In this document: piece by piece, positions 52,010 through 63,792 of the stretch | How positions within the stretch are numbered: position 1 is the stretch's first letter | Layout: every line of letters starts with the position of its first letter | Notes under the pieces: model-generated | What the model was told of the DNA's origin: nothing | What the model saw: the letters and a program-made list of their open reading frames with translations, nothing else | Databases searched by the model: none | NCBI GenBank assembly: GCA_031761405.1 | Contig: JASEVX010000001.1 | Location: forward strand, 199,998,356-200,062,355 | Length of the DNA: 64,000 nt | Origin: Serripes groenlandicus | Taxonomy: Eukaryota > Mollusca > Bivalvia > Cardiida > Cardiidae | Reading direction: 5' to 3' | Translations under genes and position numbers: made by a program

Positions 52010-52232
52010 TAAACAGTTATATCTCGGCGGTTCCTGGGTAAACGTATGGCTGGTAAATTTATCCTGACACTGGCGTACCGGTCGCAATGCTATCATCGCA
52101 ATGCCATGTGTCAAGGACAGAAGCCACTAGTACTATCTATGAAGAATTTGGTAAAACCCAACCTAGGATCGAACCTACCTCTCCTGCTCTCGATCCGGAT
52201 GCTCTAACCACTATACCAACGAGGTAACTGTT
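52010..52232 (-). mobile_element. tRNA-derived SINE
   Basis: tttatcctgacactggcgta in the body. The head includes aggatcgaacctacctctcc and ctaaccactataccaacgag. Confidence 0.85.
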
Positions 52233-53549
52233 AGACAAACATTCACAATATGCGTTAAGTTCCAAAGAGAGATATAAGAGGCACTTGCCAATTAATGTAT
52301 CACAGAAAATTACTAGAACATTGACCATTAAAAGGCACGGACTGAAAATTAAATCAGTGTTGTTTTAGCCTAGGCCCAAATATGATTACAGCGACATATT
52401 TCTTCTCATTCCATAATGCTTCTAAGATTCGAAACGCTGATATGAATATTATTAACGTCTCAGCAGCAGACGATTTCTAACTACACATTTGAGCAATAAA
52501 AACTTTACTGACATTTCGAAATACTCTTTTTATGTCTCAATTCGTTCTCACTAAATTGTCCATTGAAACGACATAATTCGACGCCGAAATGGTCTGAGAT
52601 ATTACTTTGAGTTATCGACGTGTTGGGGTGAAACGCTGGGTTATATTAAATACATTGATGTATTATCAGCTTCGATATACATTCATATCGAAGTGTTTAT
52701 GAAAAGCAAGGCAGCGATACAACTATATTAAAAAAAGAATCCAGCGTTTTACTGCTGCTAAACTGTTTTCTTAAGACAGATCTATTCCCGGAAATGCGGG
52801 TTCGAGTTTAACGATAGACTCGAGTTACCGCTAGGCAATGGTACGTTCTGTTTTTTATTCAGGCGAACATAATTCTAAAATGTGTATTAAATCAAGCCTT
52901 GTATTTAGGGAAATGGAATGAATGGGCATATAGTTATGTCTTTAGGATATTGTCCTAACCTTCTATCTGATTATCTTTTTTAATGGTCATTTGGTTCGGT
53001 TTTTCTTTTTACAAAACATAATGTATCCGGAAAATTGGAAGCACGGTTTATCTTATTTACGTATTTATTTATTTAAGCGTGATAAGGGCCCTTAAGCGTT
53101 ATTTCGACAATGACAAAAAAGTTGTTCAATAGGGAATGTATAGGGAATATCGTGATCTACATAATAGCGCAAGTGTACGGAAATTCTACAAACGATAAAG
53201 AAATGGGAGCACTTTGTCGCGAACATTTTGTACACCCCTCGTACTAATAAATGGTCTACTTAATTGCTTTTAACAATAGTCTCCATATACTATTAGACCA
53301 TGCATTACTCAATGCGGATAGATCAGAACAATACGATCTGTCATGATGGATATCATAAACACGCCAAACATCAGAATGGTTGTATAATGATTAATTCGCT
53401 AATATTATGGACTGATAATACATTGACGATGAGGACGTCAGTAAGTAATGAACTAACCAATAACACACTATATGTCCCCCGATAGTTCTTACAAAATTAA
53501 GAGTATATACGGTAAATGTCATACGATTACGTTCGATTGATAGTTGTTT
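52233..53549. other. Unassigned AT-rich stretch
   Basis: No repeat family, splice-supported exon or RNA gene recognised. One 61-codon frame at 53300-53485 lacks support. Confidence 0.5.
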
Positions 53550-53788
53550 TAGGCCGCTTTCAACAATTTTTCCATTATATCACGGCGTTTCCTGGTTAAG
53601 GTACTATTGGTTCATTTATCCTGACACCTGTCAGCCAGCCGTAATGCTAACCCCGCAACCCTGCGCGCCAAGGAGGGCAGCCATTACTACAATGTTCAAA
53701 GTATTTAGTATGACCCAGTCGGGGATTGAACCCACAGCCCCCCGCACCCGAGGCGGATACTCTACCACTACACCACCGAGGCGGTCGG
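53550..53788 (-). mobile_element. tRNA-derived SINE, well preserved
   Basis: gccgctttcaacaatttttc at the 3' end. Reversed box B is cggggattgaacccacagcc, and the box A side is ctaccactacaccaccgagg. Subfamily of 9045. Confidence 0.9.
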
Positions 53789-53886
53789 ACGAAATACGAC
53801 ATGCGAGTTAGTTGTCAAGAATCTATGACACGACCGTAGAGAACAATCAAGGTTTTGATCAGAGTGTATGGATACACCGGGTGATC

Positions 53887-53985
53887 ATCGTAAGATATGA
53901 TATGGAGTATCGTAAGATATGATATGGAGTGTATCGTAAGATATGATATGGAGTGTATCGTAAGATATGATATTGCGTGTATAAC
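53887..53985. repeat. 22-24 bp tandem repeat, four units
   Basis: atcgtaagatatgatatgga with gt or gtgt between units, four in a row. Confidence 0.9.
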
Positions 53986-54019
53986 ACAATCGACAATGGT
54001 AGTGTCAGGCAGTGACGCT

Positions 54020-54252
54020 GATCGGAGTCTACTCTTTAATTACGAACGGGTCCAGGCTTTCTCATACCAGTACTCCATACAGAAGGTGTTTCAAAGGCCA
54101 CTGGTTGCTTTTCAGCATAGACTGTTAGCCCATTGATGGCAGGCGAATGACACTTGTCGCTTTGACAATGTCAGTCGAGCTGGGATTCGAACGCATAACC
54201 TCTAGATTTACAGCGCACATCGCTACTGACTGAGCTACAGAAGCTCGACTAT
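54020..54252 (-). mobile_element. tRNA-derived SINE, 3' end trimmed
   Basis: Body ctggttgcttttcagcatag, head gctgggattcgaacgcataa and gagctacagaagctcgac. Confidence 0.8.
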
Positions 54253-54308
54253 TGCCGAGTCACACAAAAGAGTTTAAAAATGGTAGGTATTGGCTTTAGT
54301 TTACCCTT

Positions 54309-54446
54309 ATTTATTTGACATCGATTGCGAAACAAGCTTTCAGCTTATATTGATCACGCGCGATGTCTGCTTCCTGGAGACTTAACCAGTACTCGCGCCG
54401 TTTGTGTGGAAAAAATCTACCCCTGCACCACTGTCTTCCACAGTAT
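54309..54446 (-). mobile_element. Second-type SINE, deleted copy
   Basis: gacatcgattgcgaaacaag to tcgcgccgtttgtgtggaaa matches 61211-61310. The box B region is missing, but the head end accactgtcttc is kept. Confidence 0.75.
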
Positions 54447-55039
54447 TGACTTTCCTTACTTAGCGCTCAGAAATATTGGATTAAAGGGACTGAACACCAT
54501 AATGGTCCAAAATCGTTATATTTTATACTTATTCTAATTAATCCAAATACGTCTATATATATATATGTAACGGAATGTTGTAGAAGGTCGTACAAGTCTT
54601 GTTTTCATTATTTCATAGGAAATAAGCAGTTAAAAAACATCCGCTCCGTGTTTTCCCGTTTAAAAATACCGTGGAATTTCCTCTTGCTCATTTGAATTTT
54701 GTGGATTAAATTCGGCATTCTCTAACACTATCGACTCATTACATTCATATATGCGTGAATGTAAGGAACAACAACTCTGGGAAGGAGATTGTCAATTCGG
54801 TTGTAGTGATAACGTGATAAATATACAGCGATATTTTTAGATTTACTGGGTTACTAACCCAGTAGATTTTACAATGCAAAATAACGAAAAATCTCCGCAA
54901 TATTAATAGTGTGCATATATTGTAGTACATCAGTCAGCAAATCTCAATGCCTTACATGCAAAAACATCAAGGTAATAGCAATTTTTAACAATTTTCTTTT
55001 TTTTTAGCTTTTTCTCATATGGGATTCAGTCCCTTTAAC

Positions 55040-55130
55040 ATTACGACTGACTCGCTGGTGTCAGGATAAATGCAGAAAACACTTGATATAACTATAAAAG
55101 ATCGTTGAAAGCGGTGTAAAATACCATACA
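55040..55130 (+). mobile_element. SINE 3' fragment
   Basis: gactgactcgctggtgtcag to ttgaaagcggtgtaaaatac, followed by a caagcaagcaa tail. Confidence 0.7.
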
Positions 55131-55603
55131 AGCAAGCAAACAATATAAGGAAGAACTGTCATAAACGTATTTCCTTGCACTGAACTCGCCCATAAGTCAT
55201 AATATATCTATAGGTACTACCTATTTACGAAAAAAACGCAAGATAATTATAAACAAAAATTAAAGAGCATACTTTGGCCATAAAAAAGGATTTATAAGTA
55301 ATTGACTAGACAATAATAATGTTAATGTCATGTTTCGTGCATTATCAAAAAATATTTGGAATTCGTATTGCTGTCGTCTATTATTACGAACAGAAAATGA
55401 TAAAGTAAAGACTTTCAGAACATCAAGGAATACATTTATAATGAACGAGGTTAAAACATGATGGCCAAGATGATCCTAAATCGATCACCTGCATTATGGT
55501 AAAGAAGCAAAAAGATCAGCTCTTTGCTGATGCCACCTGGCAACTGCCTTTTTCAACCAGTCAATATGACTGGAACAAATGATGTAAGGGGTCACATTTC
55601 TGC

Positions 55604-55745
55604 TTAACCCTTTCCCTATATGAGACGGTTTCTGAGGCCTTTGCAACAGACGATTTAGGGAAAGATTGTCGCTAAAAGAACAATTGCTCCTTATGAGAAA
55701 GTTATCCTTTTGCAACAATGTTTGATAAATAGCTCATGTATAGGA
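55604..55745. mobile_element. Family A MITE, left two thirds
   Basis: Starts ttaaccctttccctatatga and fades after ttgcaacaatgtttgataaa. Confidence 0.75.
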
Positions 55746-55984
55746 ATTTGGGGTATTTCATGTTGATACCACTTTTTTGCGGGAAACGACGTCGCTCCAT
55801 TGACGTTACGCCAAGATGAAGTGTTAAGGCAATGACGTCACGTCTTTCTTTGGCTACGATACAGTCAACATTTAGGTTCAGGCGTAGAAGTCTAATGCTG
55901 TCGTTTTTTTGACGAACGGGAAAACATATTTCTTACAGAGTTCCATTTATTTTTAATGTTAATTCCCCCAAAACACAGCACTTT

Positions 55985-56163
55985 AATAAATATCGATTTA
56001 AAAAAAAAAAATTAAAAAGACGACAATAATTTAAAAAATCCGTGTTTTTCGTGTCATTTTATACATACCCAAAATATCGATTTAAAAAAAAAATATTAAA
56101 AAGACGACAATAATTTTTTTTTCAATCCGTGTTTCTCGGCTCATTTTATACATACCCAAAATG
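55985..56163. repeat. About 92 bp tandem duplication
   Basis: Both copies contain aatatcgatttaaaaaaaaa, aaaaagacgacaataat, atccgtgttt and cattttatacatacccaaaa. They differ mainly in A/T run length. Confidence 0.85.
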
Positions 56164-56382
56164 GCGGCCCCCATGGATTTGGCCAGTTTCATTTCAGAAA
56201 GCTTCATGGGTTATTGAAAAAAAAAAAAAATCTCACACCCGTTAACTATAAGCGAAAAAACCCATTCATGGGGTTTTTTCGTATTAAACTTGAACATTTT
56301 GGGGGTACGTTAAAGATAACCCTTCGTTTCCAAACAGTAGCGTCCCCATAACATTATCAAGTTAAAGCTATTTAACAAACAA

Positions 56383-56613
56383 CCCATTACCCCTTTCTCA
56401 TATATAACAAATCTGCAGCACACGACTTCGAAATCAAGACACAATATGGAATTATTCGTTTACATATGAAAGTACAATTATTGAAAAGAGGAGAAAATAT
56501 TGTGACAAAAATAGACCCTGCTCATTATCAGTAATATCCTCATTTGCCACAATGTTTTCAAAAGTTTTCTATAGCAAATGCATGCAATGCGTCTGCTTGT
56601 AAGAAAGGTTAAA
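56383..56613. mobile_element. Family A MITE, diverged full length
   Basis: Ends attacccctttctcatatat and gtaagaaaggttaaa. Confidence 0.75.
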
Positions 56614-56679
56614 AGTTTTCCCAGAACAATACAAACATAAAGGTATATACTTATTGGAAAACAATAAAAAACATTAATT

Positions 56680-56937
56680 TTGTTAACAAATAATATGTGT
56701 ATTTACGTAGTTATCCTATTATTTCCGAGACAGACATCCAAACGGCGTGCAGGAATGGCTTATTCACAAAAGTATGTGTTTAAAAAGCTTTTATCTATGC
56801 TTGAAATTAAAGGAGCTGAACTCGAGATTATAGATAGTATAGTCAAAGTTTTAAACTGTTCAAAAGTAGCCTTTACATATTACAATCATAATTCTGGGAT
56901 AAAATTAATTTTATTATTTCACTTTCCAGTACAATAA
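56680..56937 (+). other. Unexplained 85-codon open frame
   Basis: The stretch SKRRAGMAYSQKYVFKKLLS followed by MLEIKGAELEIIDSIVKV looks more protein-like than neighbouring frames and is not part of any repeat seen here. Clear acceptor and donor sites are lacking. It could be an exon of an unplaced gene or chance. No function is proposed. Confidence 0.2.
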
Positions 56938-57249
56938 ACATCTACTATTTTTCTTTTCCCTTGATGTTCTCAAACGCTATTTGCTTCATTTTGTTTGTAT
57001 ATAGGAAAGCGTTCAGTTAACATCGGAGATGTTTGGTAGAGGATTTCATACAAAATAAGAAAAAAACGATCATATTTCCAACACTAGAACCTTTTTCGCA
57101 CAACTAATAAAGGATAATGCGAGGCGGAAGAAAGCTATTGGATAATCAACGAAATTACTCGTCCCATTGTGTGGCCTATTTATTTAGAATTATTATTGTG
57201 TACTTTACGTATGAATCGCGTCATGCTATAATCGATCTTGTTGGATCTG

Positions 57250-57375
57250 TGAAAGATAGAGCCGCAAAAGCTCAGCTTGTAACGATAATGTCTGCCGATC
57301 CAGGGGACATGAGTTCGAATCCCGGTTCTGACGTTCATTCCCTCATGGTAAATTAGACCACGAATCCGCTAAACG
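57250..57375 (+). mobile_element. tRNA-like SINE head
   Basis: Box B gagttcgaatcccgg is clear and box A (cgcaaaagctcagcttgtaa) is weak. The body is not recognised. It is not a functional tRNA. Confidence 0.5.
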
Positions 57376-57484
57376 TGACTCCATTTTTTTTAAGGGGATT
57401 TGTGAGGTAGGGGAATGGGGTGGGGTGCATAATTCTGTTTTTAGAAGTAAGACGGTGTTAAGCTTGATCCTGCTGAATCAAATC

Positions 57485-58511
57485 ACTGCGACGAGTATCG
57501 TCATAATTGGCGTCTAACAAATACTAACGCAATATTGTAGTCGACTTTGCTACTTAATGATACAATTAGTGTCTAACAAATACTTAACGCAATATTGGAG
57601 TCGACTTTGCTACTTAATGATACAATTAGTGTCTAACAAATACTTAACGCAATATTGGAGTCGACTTTGCTACTTAATGATACAATTAGTGTCTAACAAA
57701 TACTTAACGCAATATTGTAGTCGACTTTGCTACTTAATGATACAATTAGTGTCTAACAAATACTTAACGCAATATTGTAGTCGACTTTGCTACTTAATGA
57801 TACAATTAGTGTCTAACAAATACTTAACGCAATATTGGAGTCGACTTTGCTACTTAATGATACAATTAGTGTCTAACAAATACTTAACGCAATAGTGGAG
57901 TCGACTTTGCTACTTAATGATACAATTAGTGTCTAACAAATACTTAACGCAATAGTGGAGTCGACTTTGCTACTTAATGATACAATTAGTGTCTAACAAA
58001 TACTTAACGTAATAGTGGAGTCGACTTTGCTACTTAATGATACAATTAGTGTCTAACAAATACTTAACGCAATAGTGGAGTCGACTTTGCTACTTAATGA
58101 TACAATTAGTGTCTAACAAATACTTAACGCAATAGTGGAGTCGACTTTGCTACTTAATGATACAATTAGTGTCTAACAAATACTTAACGCAATAGTGGAG
58201 TCGACTTTGCTACTTAATGATACAATTAGTGTCTAACAAATACTTAACGTAATAGTGGAGTCGACTTTGCTACTTAATGATACAATTAGTGTCTAACAAA
58301 TACTTAACGTAATAGTGGAGTCGACTTTGCTACTTAATGATACAATTAGTGTCTAACAAATACTTAACGCAATATTGGAGTCGACTTTGCTACTTAATGA
58401 TACAATTAGTGTCTAACAAATACTTAACGCAATAGTGGAGTCGACTTTGCTACTTAAGGATACAATTAGTGTCTAACAAATACTTAACGCAATATTGGAG
58501 TCGACTTTGCT
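57485..58511. repeat. 60 bp tandem array, 16 exact-length units plus flanks
   Basis: The unit is tcgactttgctacttaatga, tacaattagtgtctaacaaa, tacttaacgcaatattggag. Every unit from 57541 to 58500 is exactly 60 bp. They differ almost only at one site (aatattggag, aatattgtag or aatagtggag), plus cgc/cgt and one aatga/aagga change. A family A fragment follows directly. Frames across it are open only because 60 is divisible by three. Confidence 0.95.
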
Positions 58512-58699
58512 TAATTGTGGCAAAAGGAGAAATCGCTCCCGCTCAATTCTGTTAAATGATAATACTTTATACTGCTGCGGGATTGTTATATGTGGGAATT
58601 GGTTAAGATTTAAGATTTTTTTTTTTTTTATTAATATTCAAACATCAATGGCCTTAGAAGAGAGTTAAAGAAAGGAAAACGTCTGCTGACGTCTGATTC

Positions 58700-58920
58700 C
58701 TTTCCCACTTACAAAAACTCTGCAGCAGACGACATTGAAAAAAATAATAAAGTAAGCACTAATATGTTAAATCTGTGTAAACAAAAGTATAGTTATGAAA
58801 TAAAGTTCAAACCATTTTGATACATTGTTCAAGATGAGCAATTTCTACTTTTGCGACAATGTTTTCAAATGTTGTCTTCTGTAGAAGCGTCAAAAAGCGT
58901 CTGCAAGTGGGAAAGGGTTA
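58700..58920. mobile_element. Family A MITE, full length
   Basis: The left end is decayed (gattcctttcccactta). The right end gtgggaaagggttaa is intact. Confidence 0.82.
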
Positions 58921-59554
58921 AACAAGCGTGCATTTTAGTAGTAATACTAATTTAACATGACAGTTGATTACTGATGAATAATATTACAACGTGTTTTAGA
59001 TACTAAACAATGTAGGTTTCCGCCTGTGATGGTTTTATAATATCATAGCAACTTTTCAATATATACATGCTCCATTTTATATCTAAATCAATTATTCTAA
59101 CACGTTCCACACTTTATTCTATGGAACAAAGAGGAGGTGTCGTATGTGTAAATATGTAATATATCATCATTGACGGGTGGGTAGGGCCTTGATTTGATCA
59201 TTCGAATATCGTGGTTATATTCCGTACGCACATTAACTCAAAACCAGGATACACTCACCTATAGAGCATCACAATTTAAAATATATTTCCTAAGTGTATT
59301 CGTAACCAGATGTGATACCCTGTCGGATCATACTACTACAAAATGGTAATAATTGCTTCCCTTCTTGGCCTTCTGGATTGTTCCTTGCTGTAGTTATGGT
59401 AACTTACCCAGTAACACCTAAATATAAGTGAAATACTGTGGATACGGAAACCGCATCTATCTCACATCACTTACATTATTTGTAAGAAGATAAGGCCATC
59501 TTGTGAAGATTCGGATAAAACAGAGCAGATGTATTGTGTGATCTAAACCTACAC

Positions 59555-59650
59555 TTTTCAGAACAGAACAGAACAGAACAGAAATTTTATTTTCAACTTA
59601 AGCATATACAGCCCATGGTTGATATTCACAAATATACATACAGAAATGGT
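59555..59650 (-). mobile_element. LINE 3' end with (TTCTG)n tail
   Basis: The plus strand starts with four cagaa repeats and then aaattttatttt. On the minus strand this is AATAAA followed by a TTCTG-repeat tail, the same architecture as the other two LINE ends. Coding sequence is not recognisable upstream. Confidence 0.45.
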
Positions 59651-59810
59651 TAAGACAATGAAATAGTTGAGAAATAGTAATTAACTAAGTTTAAATTAAA
59701 TAAGTTTAAATAAGTTTAAAATCAAGTTTATATGCATATGTATAAATACACATATATACACAAGTAACTATATAATTATATATATATATACACATACCCA
59801 TACACATACT

Positions 59811-59813
<3 letters not shown>

Positions 59814-59845
<32 letters not shown>
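59814..59845. repeat. (TA)n microsatellite
   Basis: About 15 TA dinucleotides in a wider TA- and CATA-rich tract from 59755. Confidence 0.95.
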
Positions 59846-59849
<4 letters not shown>

Positions 59850-60171
59850 TTCAATATGAAATTAATTATATCAAGAAAGAAAGTGGGACTGTTAACGCCC
59901 GTCTAATAAGGATGCTTTTTATTTTCAAATAGAGAGTTTTCTCATCTCAAAAGCCTTGAGGCAAAATGACGCAAGATTACATAAATATTTTTTTCTTTCT
60001 GTGTTTAAGAGTTCTATGAACTTGTACATACTTGAATTGCCAACTTGTATCCTTTTCCGTGGACGGGCTCCTATATTCAATTATAAGCGGATCCAGGAAG
60101 ACTAGAGCATTGGAGTTAAACGCAGATATACACCATATTTTGGTTACATAACTGCGGATTTACCTAACCAT

Positions 60172-60416
60172 GTCGAGGGCGTGAAACGGTTGTAACTAAA
60201 ATTGGTATTGTTTTACCAAGGTTAATCACCTCGCCATAATGTCTTTATAAACGTTAAATCTTTTTTTCTTGGTAAACAATAGAAATTTAGGTGCCATTGC
60301 TCGTTCTGAGCAATGGCACCTAAATTTGCATTGTTTACAAAGGGGTCAAAATTGCCTCTAAACCGGGGTTTTCAAAATAGGTTTTTAGTTACAACTTTTT
60401 CACGCCAAGCCCCCGA
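60172..60416. mobile_element. Family E MITE, intact
   Basis: Full length. The central hairpin loop is inverted relative to the 43 kb copy (gctcgttctgagc against gctcagaacgagc). Confidence 0.92.
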
Positions 60417-60762
60417 CGTGTGTCCTGACTGGCTCGATCCCACCAGTAACCTACACAACATTCTTTGGACTCCAACCAGGATTATAGCAGTGAAATGGTA
60501 TAATCGTACATTCGTTAATAGTCGGGTATGATCCGATTGAACGCCTGATTTTGCATCAAGTAAAACTTTTAGTTAATAAATGGTAAATCATTACCACAAC
60601 GCCTAGCAGTGACATAGCAACATGTAGGCCTTGTAGTCCCGGGCCTTAAGCCTTTTTTTGGGGTAAAAGAACACAATTTGTATTATCCAAATATGTAATA
60701 AAACTGTAGACATACCATGGCGAGGAATCCTGCAAAATTGCACATTCTTATTTCTAATATAA

Positions 60763-60806
60763 ATTATAATTATTATTATTATTATTATTTGGGGGGGTGG
60801 GGGGTT
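60763..60806. repeat. (ATT)n followed by a G-rich run
   Basis: About eight ATT triplets are followed by gggggggtgggggg. With the downstream ggggga this could form a G-quadruplex, which is not tested here. Confidence 0.8.
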
Positions 60807-61210
60807 GATGGAAAGGGGGATTAGATGGACAGGGACATGTTGAATTGTTCCCAACTTCTCTTACAGATAAGGTAAGGATTACGAGTTCATAGTTACTCGC
60901 CTGCCTAGACATACTAAAGGTGCTGCAGAAAGAGGCGTTGAACACCAATTACCTTAACAAGCTGCATCGAGACATTGGTTTTAGCATTGTTACAGTTATA
61001 TTAGTCCGATGAGTGGCTCAGCCAGTCTCACTAACAATAGACCGTGCTAAATATGATTAAGCAAATTCCCGCTACAGACCACTTTTAACTATCTGTTTGT
61101 GCACCATACGACTTTTGAAATGTGGACTCGTGAGAATATGGTACACATTTTTCAAGTCTGTATCAGTATACAAGTATTATAGTCAAAATCGTTAATCAAA
61201 ATATTATTTA

Positions 61211-61405
61211 TTTTACATCGATTGCGAAACAAGCTTTGAGCTTATATTAACCACACTCGATGCCTGCTTCCTGGAGACTTAACCAGTACTCGCGCCGTTT
61301 GTGCGGAAAAATCCCAAAGGTAGGACCCGCTCATCACGGGACTCGAACCAGGGGCCTTCGACACGAGAGGCCGACGCTCTACCTCTTCACCACTGTCTTC
61401 GACTA
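61211..61405 (-). mobile_element. Second-type SINE with intact tRNA head
   Basis: In element sense, box A is tggtgaagaggtagagc and box B ggttcgagtcccg, with head gaagacagtggtgaagaggt. The body (atcgattgcgaaacaagctt) differs from the AATC-tailed SINEs. Shared with 54309-54446. Confidence 0.85.
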
Positions 61406-61558
61406 AAATCGCTAGATTCTACAATAATTTTTAAAGATGTTTTAACAAAATTCTCATATTTTCTGACAATGTTTGCAAATCTGAAGTATCAAAATATATT
61501 CTTAGTCGTTAGATTTTACAAAACATTCCAAAGATGTTTCCATAGCAGATACAACTAT

Positions 61559-61940
61559 ATCATGTCAGAAATCAGAGGACTAGATAAGTGAACTGGTATT
61601 TTTCCCACACTATTTCTCTTATTACACAACCAAATCCTATGTTGTGGGTACTCAAAAGAATCGTCTCACCGAGACGATTCTTTTGAGTACCCACACCATA
61701 GGGTTTAAATGTCAACTAAGGATTTAAGAACGCCAGTTATCTAGAGCTCTGTGACATGTTAGGAAAACAGGATTTCTCCCCTTACAATATTTCTCTTATT
61801 ACTCAACCAAATCCTATGTTGTGGGTACTCAAAAGAATCGTCTCACTGAGACGATTCTTTTGAGTACCCACAACATAGGGTTTAAATGTCAAATAAGGAT
61901 TTTTTTGAAATATGAAAAATGCGCGTTATCTAGAGCTCTG
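61559..61940. mobile_element. Family D elements, tandem pair
   Basis: Two almost identical hairpins, 61632-61706 and 61809-61883, lie in a unit of about 177 bp repeated head to tail. Each arm is about 36 bases with a central ctcac(c/t)gag. Confidence 0.9.
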
Positions 61941-62196
61941 TGACATGTCAGAAAAACAGTTAACTGATCACAAAGGCAGTTCAACAATTGACGTGAACTC
62001 CGGAAATAAACTGGAGATTTAATGAGATTTAAAGGTACAGGAGACAAAGGTAGAAACATTAGCAAACAATAGCAAAAACTGCTCAGTAGGGAATCTATTG
62101 AATTTGTTCGAACATCGAAGGATGATCAAACGTTTACCTCATATGCTATTTTAAATGTCGCCTGCATTGGATTTTATGGAAAAAACACCAACATAT

Positions 62197-62445
62197 GAGC
62201 CGTCCCACGATAAACTCAAACAGTATGGTATCTGCGTAATGTATCGACCCAGATCAGCCTGCGCAGTCCGCGCAGGCTGATCCGGGCCGACACATTCCGT
62301 CTTAGGGGGATAGAGGTTTAGAGTAATGATTCCTGAGACAGAAAATCCACAGGTAGCAAACCGGATTAGCCTCTGCGGCATGCTTAGGCTGATCCGGGTC
62401 GATACTTTACGCGTCCACAATGTTGGTTTTCTCGCGGGACGGCTT
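62197..62445. mobile_element. Family B MITE
   Basis: Full length, with a 12-15 base deletion in the middle (caggtagcaaaccgg). Confidence 0.9.
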
Positions 62446-62519
62446 AATATTGTATCATCCGAGAAAAGAAAGTTTCAATACAATATAAAGCAGAAATAAT
62501 AAGGGTATGTGAAACATAA

Positions 62520-62664
62520 GCAATTTCTCACTTTTTAATAATGTATAAAACCCTAATATGAAAATTCTGCAGCAGACGACATTGAAAACATCTAGGCAAA
62601 AACATAAGCACTCTTTATGATATGAAAAGCTTCAAAATGCGTCTGCAAGTGGGAAATGGTTAAA
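62520..62664. mobile_element. Family A MITE, partial
   Basis: aattctgcagcagacgacat near 62565 and the end gtgggaaatggttaaa. Confidence 0.65.
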
Positions 62665-63169
62665 AGTCGTCTGTTTCAATAGTCATTTGTGTATAGGATC
62701 CACAATCCACCAACGATCGTCTGTCACGCGCCATGAACTGTGCAGATAATGTTTCAGCATACTAGCAACTTAACTGGTTTTCAATTTATCAACGTTTTTG
62801 ATGACAACGAAAAACGCATAAAGCCAAGAGGAAGAAATCAATAAATATCTTTTTAAACTTTTTACCATTTACCCAGAAGTTAATTGTTGTTATATTTAAC
62901 TAAATAACTGTTGAAACCTTAATTTAAGGACAAACAAGTAAATCTAGTTATAAAGTTCGCTCTCATATCATATTTATTTAAACTCACTTAATTTAGAAAT
63001 TTAGAATAAGATATAAAAAGCAAGCAACGCATTTACAATTTGAAATACAAAGTGCATACAAACCAGAAGGACAGACGAAGAAAGATAAAACCGAAATTAT
63101 CATACAAAACTAATTGACTACCTGTGTTGCAGTCTGGGAGTGAACATTGGTAATGCGTTTGTGATTGAT

Positions 63170-63385
63170 TTGAATTTAACGCCGTTTCAAACATTTCCCC
63201 GTTATATCATGGACACCAGTTCACCCGGCCATGTGTTGCATGAGGTTCTCACACTAGACCTCGCGTGTAGATTGTTCTAGCCCATTGGCGGAATACGGAT
63301 GACGCTAGCCACAATGACAGAATCAACGGTAGAGTCGGTGTTCGAACTCACGATCCTATAATAAGAGCCTTCGCGGTTACCGACC
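63170..63385 (-). mobile_element. tRNA-derived SINE, diverged
   Basis: tttaacgccgtttcaaacat at the 3' end, gcccattggcggaatacgga in the body, gtgttcgaactcacgatcct at the head. Confidence 0.8.
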
Positions 63386-63540
63386 GAAATATCTAGGTTC
63401 GGTTTGAAATGAATTCATGCGACAAAGAAGTAGACATATTCCAAAGCAGAAATTAATCTTGCCGCAAAAGCAAAGTCTACCAAGATAGGGATCATCAGTT
63501 CGAAGCTTGGTTCGGCCATAGAGTTGTTCAGTCAAATAGG

Positions 63541-63792
63541 ACCGAGCACCGGTAGCTCAGTCGGTAGCGACGCGGGCTGTCAATTCAGGGGTTGTGAGTT
63601 CGAATCTCAGCTCGGACATCATTCTTTCCGACGTTTGGCAAAAGTCACTGTGACATGCGTCATTCGTCTTTCACGTTGTGTGGTGTACTGGTGTGTGAAA
63701 ACCAAGAAACGCATGAGTAGATGAACTGGTAGCTGTGAAATGACTGAAACATTGTTGAAAACGGCGTTAAACCCCAATCAATCAATCAATCC
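63541..63792 (+). mobile_element. tRNA-derived SINE with (AATC)n tail and target duplication
   Basis: Head accgagcaccggtagctcag, box B gagttcgaatctcagc, end ttgaaaacggcgttaaaccc and (aatc)n. Perfect 10 bp flanking repeat GTCAAATAGG (63531-63540 and 63793-63802). Confidence 0.95.

Larger units (their letters stand above)
58921..60171. other. AT-rich stretch with simple repeats
   Basis: Holds SINE traces at about 59300-59460 (gtaacttacccagtaacacc), the LINE end at 59555, and TA and CATA tracts at 59755-59845. No gene is seen. Confidence 0.5.

Noticed and set aside
57557..57895. 112-codon frame with 20-residue repeats
   Set aside because: Produced by the 60 bp array; no start or splice context.
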